6,502 nt of DNA from positions 1 through 6,502 of the forward strand of contig JAUIEY010000111.1 of the NCBI GenBank assembly GCA_030429685.1, written 5' to 3'. The notes under the pieces were generated by a model, which worked only from the letters and a program-made list of their open reading frames with translations, had not been told where the DNA came from and searched no databases. Both the position numbers and the translations under genes were made by a program. This document shows, in pieces, positions 6,473 through 6,502 of the stretch. This DNA comes from Gammaproteobacteria bacterium (GTDB lineage: Bacteria; Pseudomonadota; Gammaproteobacteria; Steroidobacterales; GCA-2729495). The stretch's first letter is position 1. Each line of letters begins with the position of its first letter.

Positions 6473-6502
6473 ACTGCAGGTCGCTGAACAGGCGTTCGAG
6501 CA
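6471..6502 (-). CDS. C-terminal end of an unidentified upstream gene
   Basis: Nine in-frame codons ending LERLFSDLQ and a TAA stop at 6473-6471, open to the window edge. The frame is supported by its position 11 nt before the UbiD-family start and by the Shine-Dalgarno merged with its stop codon, an arrangement typical of operons. Too little is visible to name a product; the short amphipathic helical tail is common in many soluble proteins. It is probably part of the same transcript. Confidence 0.55.
   Translation of the reverse strand, partial: LERLFSDLQ

Overview
The window is a GC-rich bacterial segment (high-50s percent GC, judged by eye) and is almost entirely coding. All genes lie on the minus strand, so transcription runs from high to low coordinates. 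The codon use, the tight ATGA-type gene packing and the GAF/GGDEF/EAL architecture suggest a proteobacterium, probably a gammaproteobacterium. That placement is an inference; no marker gene is present. There is no RNA gene, CRISPR array or mobile element, and no gene-free stretch longer than 129 nt.

In transcription order: (1) 6502-6471, the last nine codons of an unidentified gene. (2) 6459-4957, a 500-residue UbiD-family prenyl-FMN-dependent decarboxylase with its Arg-Glu-Glu catalytic residues and metal ligands visible, starting at GTG behind a strong Shine-Dalgarno. (3) 4960-4187, a 257-residue protein that I read as a member of the bilin reductase / red chlorophyll catabolite reductase (RCCR) fold; it overlaps the decarboxylase by 4 nt (ATGA). 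(4) 4150-3272, an extended/atypical SDR whose YxxxK pair is replaced. (5) 3260-2157, an alpha/beta-hydrolase esterase of the Esterase D (PF00756) type with an intact Ser-Asp-His triad. (6) After 129 nt containing a perfect 8-bp inverted repeat, 2027-1, a GAF-like/GGDEF/EAL cyclic-di-GMP protein cut by the window edge, with degenerate GGDEF and intact EAL residues.

Genes 1-5 are spaced by 11, -4, 36 and 11 nt and look like one operon. Esterase, decarboxylase, SDR and tetrapyrrole-reductase-like protein together suggest a small catabolic or modification pathway acting on an esterified carboxylated substrate, either aromatic or tetrapyrrole-derived. The substrate cannot be read from the sequence. 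The most unusual element is the RCCR/bilin-reductase-like protein, translationally coupled to a UbiD enzyme and carrying substitutions at the catalytic positions known from PcyA. The cyclic-di-GMP gene is probably a separate unit.
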